DNA from: Telopea speciosissima
Lineage: Eukaryota; Streptophyta; Magnoliopsida; Proteales; Proteaceae
Length of the DNA stretch: 64,000 nucleotides
Reading direction: 5' to 3'
NCBI RefSeq assembly: GCF_018873765.1
Contig: NC_057923.1
Span: forward strand, 59,824,593-59,888,592
Part shown: positions 56,463 through 64,000 of the stretch, one piece after another
Position numbering within the stretch: the first letter of the stretch is position 1
Layout: every line of letters starts with the position of its first letter
The notes under the pieces: generated by a model
What the model was told of the DNA's origin: nothing
Database searches by the model: none
What the model saw: only the letters and a program-made list of their open reading frames with translations
Made by a program: the position numbers and the translations under genes

Positions 56463-58085
56463 CACCATGGTACTAAAACTCGGAACTCGACCCTGGGAAA
56501 AACTGAGATCTCTAGATCTCGGTCGAGTTGGTGCATCTTTTTTCTCCAACTCGAAACCTGGTTTTGGTGGGTTTTAGACCTAGTTTGGGTTTGAAACTTG
56601 GTACTCAACCTATTTTAAGCCATTTAAACACAATGACACTATCAGATTTTGCAAAACCAAAGTCCAAATAGGAGTGTCACTTTGGACCCTAGGTTAGTAG
56701 GCGACGACGTACTAAAATACCCTACTCTACACATAATTTAGTAATAGAAAGCAAGCAAAACATTCAATTGATGTAAAACAACTTAAATAAGCATTAGAAA
56801 TGTTAAAATGATATATCAAACTGCTTAACAATGTTACAACTATCATCACATAAAATTTGCTTCAATCACGCATTCAGTCCCCACTAGTGCCACATAGTCT
56901 TCCCATGACATAGTGTTGCTGTGCTGTTGCACATAGTTTTTCACATCAATTATATAAGAGTTGTCATCAGCATATGCCAAGTCCCCTATCCTAGGGTATA
57001 GCAGTTGCCATGAGGTGTGAGATCCACTGCTACTGTCATATTGAGGACCTAAGGCATGTATGGGTGTGGCTGGTTTGGGACTGGGAATATGGGCCCAAAA
57101 CCTGACCCCGTGCTTTGATTGTCGAACCATAGTTATCAAGACGGGAAGGCGTCTGGTGTTTTAGAGGGTAAAAAAACAAGGCGACACCGCCATGGCGGCA
57201 AGGCGCCCAAGGTGTCCAAGGAGACCAAGGAGTTTGGACGCCATGGCGTCACCATGGGCGACGCCTTGATAACTATGTGTCAAACTCAAGTGTTGACTGC
57301 CCAAACTGACTATAGCCACTATATTCGGAACCAGTGCTCTCCTAGCCATAAGCATAGTCATGATGAGACTGAGATGAATGTCACGATTGACGCTCACTAC
57401 TAGTATCTATACTCATGCTTCCGAAACTTGCAAGCATGGTGTTCATACTCATGTCATCATCCTGAGCCTATGACTTTGCGACCCTTCTTTCTCTTGTACG
57501 TAGCGTGGGCACCATGGTCTCGATCCTATGTGGCATGCGTAAATTGAGACTCACCTGTAACACACAGGGTCCGCCTGCTTTCCCACCTCGTACTGGTACT
57601 ACTCGCGCGTCCCCTCAATTTTGTTGCTGAATCCTTTAAGTGATAGATCATCCAAAGTTATATAACATATCTTAAAATGACATGAATCTACCAAGATTTG
57701 AACAATTTTTTTTGGAAAAAAATAAATTTGGGGGAAAATTGTTTACCTTTGAAAAATGCTTCAAATTTGAGATGAATCCTTCAATTGTGTAGCTGAATCA
57801 ACTCTCCGGCAGGTTGTACATTGAAATCCGGAGGTAAAATGAGCTCATAGCCTTCAAAGGAGAAGAAAAGAGCTTCTGGACAGAACTCGATCGAGAAATC
57901 TCGAGTTCTGTCGAGTTACAACACTTTTAAAGGATAACATGGGTCGAGATCTGGGTCGACCCGAGAACTCGAGTTACCCGAGGTCTCGATCGAGAAATTG
58001 CACTTTTAAAACTTGTATTACGACTCGTCTCGACCTCCCAGAAAACTGAGATCGCGGTCGAGATCTCGCAAGTTTTAGAACTATG
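56463..58085 (-). mobile_element. hAT element (degenerate) in DAR GTPase intron 3
   Basis: Exact 8-bp target duplication CCTCATAC (56,455-56,462; 58,086-58,093). Termini CACCATGGTACTAAAACTCG and inverted right end (reverse complement CATAGTTCTAAAACTTGCGA), with GGTCGAGAT/ATCTCGACC-rich subterminal repeats. On the minus strand, remnants of a Ser/Tyr/Gly-rich tail (DDDMSMNTMLASFGSMS; DYVALVGTECVIEANFM to a stop near 56,846) could be the C-terminal end of a transposase (inference). A smaller hAT MITE is nested at 57,128. It is not autonomous. Confidence 0.7.
57128..57277. mobile_element. hAT MITE (TIR CATAGTTATCAAGACG), nested copy
   Basis: 150 bp, termini CATAGTTATCAAGAC and CTTGATAACTATG inverted. 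The target duplication TGTCGAAC / TGTCAAAC (57,120-57,127; 57,278-57,285) has one mismatch. The interior is GGCGACACC/CCATGGCG-rich and self-complementary. Confidence 0.75.
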
Positions 58086-58556
58086 CCTCATACTTTTGTA
58101 TAGGAATGGTCAGACTAATCCCACCCCACCTTCCTCCACGTAAAAAAAAAAAGCGGAGGCCAGTTTTCCATTTCCGTACATCTGATCCTGCTACTTATGT
58201 TTGAATTGGGTTTCGGAGGGTTTTTTTTTTGGGATATGCTTTAGGGAATAAAAAAAGGATTTATCTCACAAATCAAGTTCATTGTATGCATCTACGATGC
58301 TCAAGTAGGAATTTATACTGGAAAATTAGAAATGAGTAGGTTCTTGTGTTAATAAAGACCAAAAGATTTCTATTCCTCTGCTGTACTTTAATCAAGTTTT
58401 CTATTTATATCAGTGCCTGTATTGAAAGATAGCCAACAAGGAAATTTTTATTGGAAATGATGGAAGGAGGATTTTAGGAATTCGATATCTGTATTACTAG
58501 GGGATGTAAATATCAGAAGCAGAGGTAAAGGAGGAGCCGGGGAAGAGTATTGTATG

Positions 58557-58708
58557 CATAGTTGTCATGGTGTCTAGGCAACCATAGCGTTGGAGGAGGG
58601 AAAAATATCAAGGCGACACCAACAAGGCGATTAGGTGCCACCTAGGCGACCAATGCGTCCTTCAAGCAAAGGGCACCTGGATGCCTTGGCAACTCCTTGA
58701 CAACTATG
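58557..58708. mobile_element. hAT MITE, second copy of the CATAGTTGTCAAG family
   Basis: 152 bp, CATAGTTGTCATGG to CTTGACAACTATG. Flanks ATTGTATG / ATCGTAGG agree at 6 of 8 bases. Same GGCGACACC/AGGCGACC interior as the copy at 57,128. Confidence 0.65.
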
Positions 58709-59761
58709 ATCGTAGGAGTAGTAGTCTCATAGTTATAACTTATAAGTATGGGCTGTTGATGAGATGGGTTGGCCAAGGGGTTGAGGACAAGGTTTTAAGT
58801 AGTGGTCTGTCTATCCAGACTGGTCAGGATCAGCATCTCTCAGGACCAGTCTGTTCCCTGATCCTGATTCCTGGATTCTTGGTTGGGAAGGCTCCTGTTG
58901 TATGTTTTGCTGCCAACTTGTGAGTTTCTTTTAAGAGTTCTTCAGTATATGGGTTAGGAAGGCTAGGGTATGGTGTTGTGTTTTGATTCTTCCTTCAGGT
59001 TCTTTGCTTGTTTTTCTTGCGTTTCCTTTCAAATAGTCTCTTTTTATTTATGTGTCTGATTCAATAATTTATGTTGTCCATCACCGAAAAGGAAAAAGAA
59101 AAACCAAGAAAGAGAGAGAGAGAGAGCGATGGGATTTGGGGGGTTTACTAGGCTATATAAGTAAGTGCCTAAAAGATCATACGACAAGATCAGAATGGAT
59201 ATTTCAAATGAAGGTAATCTAACTGTAACTGGTATGCTTGTATTTTATATTATGGAATTTAAATTTGCGGTCATGCTGTTACTTCTTACTTTCTTGTTAT
59301 GATAGAGGATGGATTCAAGCATGAATTTTATGGTCACTTTCCATTTGTTTTCTAAATATGGGAAGCAAATTTGTTACACCAATACAAGTTATATTTTCTT
59401 ATACAAAATTTCCTTAAACAGACATCCACAGTAAGATCTTTTCTGCAAGCATGTTTCTAATTTTCTTCAAATGCTACTATCTGTGTATTAAATATAGGAA
59501 GCAAGTTTTTTCATACTACGGAATTTATTTTTTTATTATAAAATTTTGTTTTGTTATAAACAGTCATCCACAGTAAGATCTTTTCTGCGAGCATATGTTT
59601 AATTTAAATAGCCACTTTTAGATGATCAATCTGTTGTCAAGAGCAGGGTTTGAAATATTGAAATCGCTGCATGGATCTATAGTCTTCCTATGATAATCAT
59701 ATTTGCTGTATGTAAGATAAATGCTCACTGCTGTCTTCAATAAGTCATGCATGTGATTAAT

Positions 59762-60116
59762 CATAGTTGTCAAGACAACTAGGCGACTCAAGGCGTTGGA
59801 GGGGCATCTAGGCGACAAGGCACCTGTTTAGGCGTACAGTATATGTAATATATCAACGAATTTTTATATAATTATGTTTATATGCGACATAGAAGCCATA
59901 TCAATTCAATATGATATAATTATGCTAGTGGGGACCTAATATGAGAAAAGCAACATATAATAACAAAGCTTAAAATATAATATAAGCATATTCAGAAAAA
60001 AAACATAATAAACACAAATCAACGTAAGCTCGTGAAATGTCAAAAAACTGATATAATAGAAGGCGTGCTGTCACAAGGCCACAAGGCGATGCCAAGGTGA
60101 CTCCTTGACAACTATG
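59762..60116. mobile_element. hAT MITE, third and longest copy
   Basis: 355 bp, CATAGTTGTCAAGACAAC to CTCCTTGACAACTATG, with exact target duplication TGATTAAT (59,754-59,761; 60,117-60,124). It has an extra AT-rich centre (about 59,840-60,060) absent from the two short copies, so it may be closer to the parental element. Confidence 0.8.
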
Positions 60117-60479
60117 TGATTAATGTTTGGCCTCATCAGTCTGAATTCTAAATGAACACCTTTTTCAACTTTGATTCCTATTTGGATGTTTATTTTAAGT
60201 CACATGGTTTTGGCATCTTGGTTTTATAAAGTGAATGCGTATTGGTGAAATTGTCCCTTGATGCTTACTAGTTTGAACACCTAACAACGATTTTATTTGG
60301 ACTTAAGACCTTAAGAGCAGGCTAATTGGAATTTCAGTAATTTCAATAACCAATGTGACATGCTCTTTTCAGAGTATTAATAATGTAAGACCAGTTGTCA
60401 ACTAGATAACTAAGAACTAATTTCACTGTAGGATCATTCAATGTTAATATCAGAAGGTTACAGCATGTAATCAGCAACA

Positions 60480-63400
60480 GAAAATAATAATAACACCTAA
60501 ACGGCAAGGTGTTTCAACTCTTAGGACTCTTGACAACTTATAACAGAACTTTGGGGTTGAGGCCTATCCACAGGAGACACAAACAGTACTAGTTTCTGGT
60601 CTATCGCAGGACAGGGACTAGACAGATTAACCCAAAAACCAAGTGGTAACAGAATTGACAACTAGGCTACTCTGATGGGACAGATATCCCTATCGAGGGT
60701 AGGCCTTTTTGGACTCAATAACTCTTCAAAACCTCAGCCAAATCTGATGGCTGGATGCTGAGGTATGACAGGGTTTCAACATTAGAAAGTCGGATCCAAA
60801 ATTAGCAACTTGTAGTTACAGCTAAATCAGCCATTGGATCATGCTCATATTACTATCGAAGGAGAGGTTATGGAAGGGTATTACAATGCAAAATATGGTT
60901 TGTAAGCCTGTAACCAAAGGTCTGATCAGAAGCTTCAGTTGCTGGAAGCCTGCTGCTGAAAATCTCCAGTACAGTAGAGCCGCTGGGTGTAAATTTGAGT
61001 CTTCAAAGTCCAACTCCTGTGACACTTGAAGGGACAGTCTTCAAAGGATCATCCAACAGCAACTGTGATGGAGAACAGTGCTTCGATTCTTCTCAGTCAC
61101 TAGGTTGTTACAGAAATAATAAAAATAGAAACAAACACTCGATGGGAATAAGAAGATGGGGGGGATATGACCAAGGCCTCTCAAGTCTCACCTATAGCCT
61201 TGGTCTGTCTCTCACAGACCTAAGGAATCTCCTCTGTCTCACACAGCAGCATTACATCAAACCAAACTTTTTTTTTATTCATTCAAATTGTGGCCACTGT
61301 ATTGGCCTCTCCTTTTATTTATGATGAGTAAAACCATTACAGGAAAAAATAGTTTAACTCTCTATGGCTATTGGAGAGTTACCAAAATAAAGCTGCAACT
61401 CTATTAAAATTTCAAAACAACTACTTACTGGCCAAGGAAAATAGAAATAGAAACTAAATAAATCTAACATTGTCATTGACTAAGTAACACAAATTAGTAA
61501 CTAAAGAAACAATCTTGACAGCTCCAACTCTTCTAGAAGATCCTCCTATATCGTCCACATAACAGCACCAAGATCCTCTAGAATATGCTCCACACATGGA
61601 CTTTCTTGCACTCTAATGGGCTCCAATCTTGCCCACAAAAGTTGACCAACGGCTGGCTCGATGGGCTGCTGGTCCTCCTTTTCTTCTTCATACTTCGAGC
61701 TACACCAACTCTCCCCCACTTAAAAGAAACTCGATCTTGAGCTTTATAGAGTTGAGGGATAAGCTTGGCATGGTGCACATCCCATTTCAGACCAAAACAG
61801 CCAGACCAAAACAGCATGTTGACCACGCACGAACATGGGGAAGGAAGTCTTTGAGGCGTGGCTTTTTCTTTAAAAAAACTCAGGTGGAATCACGAATTCT
61901 ACTTGCTCAACATCTGGATTAATCTTGTAGGATCGAATGCAACCCAAGAGGGGGGTGAATTGGGTTGTGACTAGTTAACCAAAATGTAACTAACAGCGCA
62001 CAAAACTAATCCTAATTCCCAACAACACAGAATGACAAATAATAAAAAACATATAAGAAGCAAATAAAGAGAGTGCCATGGAGGATGTTACCGGTTGCTT
62101 GATGTAGACTAATTGCAAGAGGGAGGGAGGGAGGGAGGGAGAGAGAGAGAGAGTCAAGCACACGCAGTGATTTAGAGTGGTTCAGACCCAACTGTCCTAC
62201 GTCCACTCTCTTGATCACGGACCAAGGATTTCTCCACTAACTGATTCTTTTCCCTGCCAAGAATCAAGGCTTTATGCCAACTCAACCACTGTTTTAGGTT
62301 GAGCACCCGGACCACCCTGGTCAAGGATTTCCACCCAGGTCACACAGACCAAGGATTTCTTTCTCAAGCCACACAGGCTTACTTTTACAGCATAAATGGT
62401 TTCTTCTTGCAAACCTGACACTATAAACCTTTTAAGCTCACTTTTTATCAAAACAAGATGATTTTGATCTTTTTCTCTTTACACGTTGAAGCACTTGATT
62501 GCAACCCTTTCTTAAGCTGATGTGGACATTGTAGATCAGTTCACAATAGCTTCCTCAAGATGATGGAACGATTTGCACACTATGCAACTCTTGTGATTTC
62601 TTATATATGATATCTTGACATCAAGTGACTCCATCCTTTTATAGGCAAAAGAACTAGCCATAGAGTCAAGCTCAGCTTCTCTTTTGAACATTTGAATTCC
62701 ACTTTCACTTCCAAGAGAAACTAGCTGTTGGAGAACCACTTAACTTCAAAATAGTTGGATCCTTTTTAGTCTCCAATATTAAACTTAAGATTTTGAAGAA
62801 AAACTAGTTGTTGGAGCTCCTCAACATCAATGAAGATGTTTTAAGAGTTTCACTCAAGTGGTTAAAGTCCAAGTAGTTATTAATAATGAGTCAAAGACCT
62901 TTCAACTTCTTAACCACGCAACATTAAACATTATCACACGGAAGACCGTGGCTGCAGGGACTCAAGACTATCACTCTTGGACATGGACGGAAGTTGGTAA
63001 CAAAATATTGTGGGATCGTTCGTTTGAGAAGACTTAGTCACAATCCCTCTTGGACATTCTTGAAAAATCGAATGGAAGACCACGATGGTCGTCTGCGGAC
63101 ACAAACCTTTAAACCTTGTGATGGCGGATCCTAGGGGATCTACACTTCATGATCAATTATGGAGGAGAATAATATCCGGATCTAAATTAAAATACCTACG
63201 ATGGTGATGAAAATGAATGATGGAGGTGATGACGATAGTTGAAGATGAAGATAGATAGGTGGCAGGTGAAGGGTTAGGTTGTGGAATATGAAGGGTTGTT
63301 GATGGTATAGAGGTAAGATGGTAGATGGATAGTTGTTTAGGTGCAACCCATAGTCCCATTGGTTGCCAACCATCGGAGTCCCATTGAGGTCACGAGCTAA

Positions 63401-64000
63401 GGAGTCCCACCTTGATCCCATTTGAGTCTCACAAACCTTCTTGCATCTCACAAGGAAAAACTCTCACAAAAGTAGTCATATTTCAAAATTTTCTTGAATG
63501 ATTGAGAGCTCACCCATGATTTCAATTTATAGATAAAGGAATTTGAACCTCAATTGATTACATCCTAGTTAGCATTTGCAATTCCCGAACAAAAGGAAGA
63601 ATTCCAAAGGTTGGATACATGAACAACTAAAACATTAAATGGTCTTTTGGAATTCCCAAGACATCGGAGGAGGCTTCCAAAGACAATAACTACTTAGCTA
63701 CGAAAACTAAAAGAATTATCAATGCTACCTAGGAAAGTAAAACCCACTACATTAATTAACCTAGGAATGAAAATAATACGCCTAATCCCGTATGCCTTCC
63801 TTGTACCCACATTTGAGGCCCATTAAAGTGGCCTATTATAAAGGAAACACATGGAACCAAAGGCCCAATGCATACATAACCCCACCCAAGGCTTATTTCA
63901 AATAAAATATGCCCATTATGTGACTTATTTGCATCACCTCGGTTGTCAATGAGTTATCGCTTAGATTATTTTTGGTCTGCCAATTAAGCTTGGTCGTCCG
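60480..64000. other. Transposon-derived, unassigned remainder of the DAR GTPase intron
   Basis: No exon of the GTPase is recognised. About 61,690-61,730 (CTCCCCCACTTAAAAGAAAC) and about 62,160-62,380 (GATTTAGAGTGGTTCAGACC; repeated ACCAAGGATTTC) look retroelement-derived. A (GGGA)n(GA)n tract lies at 62,118-62,152. About 63,770-63,895 is an inverse copy of the LTR-like segment at 25,665. Families are unresolved and all pieces appear broken. Confidence 0.35.

Overview
This is AT-rich nuclear DNA from a flowering plant. Most genes are split by GT-AG introns, and the space between them is filled with MITEs, hAT and Mutator-like elements, an L1 LINE, an Au SINE and LTR-retroelement fossils. All coding models match angiosperm gene families. 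A relic of a TIR-NBS-LRR gene argues against a grass. A basal eudicot or magnoliid fits the general look, but that placement is inference. There is no bacterial, organellar or viral block.

Layout, left to right. (1) 0.5-1.2 kb, minus: the 5' end of an unrecognised gene with TATA box, 5'-UTR exon and a transit-peptide-like first coding exon; the rest lies outside the window. (2) 3.5-6.9 kb, plus: a complete eight-exon serine carboxypeptidase-like gene. (3) 10.67-11.49 kb, plus: an intronless MIZ1-like (DUF617) gene bracketed by three copies of one foldback repeat. (4) 14.6-18.7 kb: two neighbouring long-TIR Mutator-like elements, one carrying a nested hAT-like element. (5) 19.2-31.7 kb, plus: a nine-exon F-box/WD-40 gene whose introns hold LINE, SINE and LTR insertions. 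(6) 33.8-34.9 kb, minus: a four-exon thymidine kinase. (7) 36.3-46.5 kb: a disease-resistance neighbourhood with a CC-NBS-LRR gene (minus) stopped by an in-frame TGA, an upstream array of about nine ~205-bp repeats that look like exons with splice sites, and relics of a TNL gene and an LRR receptor kinase. (8) 48.8-51.4 kb: a broken L1 LINE ORF1 joined to a Ty1/copia fossil. (9) 52.2-54.1 kb, minus: an intronless PLS-DYW pentatricopeptide gene. (10) 55.2 kb to the right edge, plus: the first three exons of a circularly permuted DAR/YlqF-type GTPase, followed by more than 7.8 kb with no recognised exon and many transposons.

The genes do not form a pathway; they are independent plant loci. The SCPL, MIZ1-like, F-box/WD-40, TK, PPR and DAR GTPase models keep open frames and complete family motifs within the window, so they look functional. 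In the summed models the exons add to whole codon numbers: SCPL 514 aa, F-box/WD-40 428 aa, TK 205 aa. The main candidate for something undescribed is the tandem exon-like cassette array 5' of the NLR gene. Other points of interest are several very short oligo(A)-tailed insertions flanked by direct repeats, and the Mutator-like pair with captured-looking interiors.
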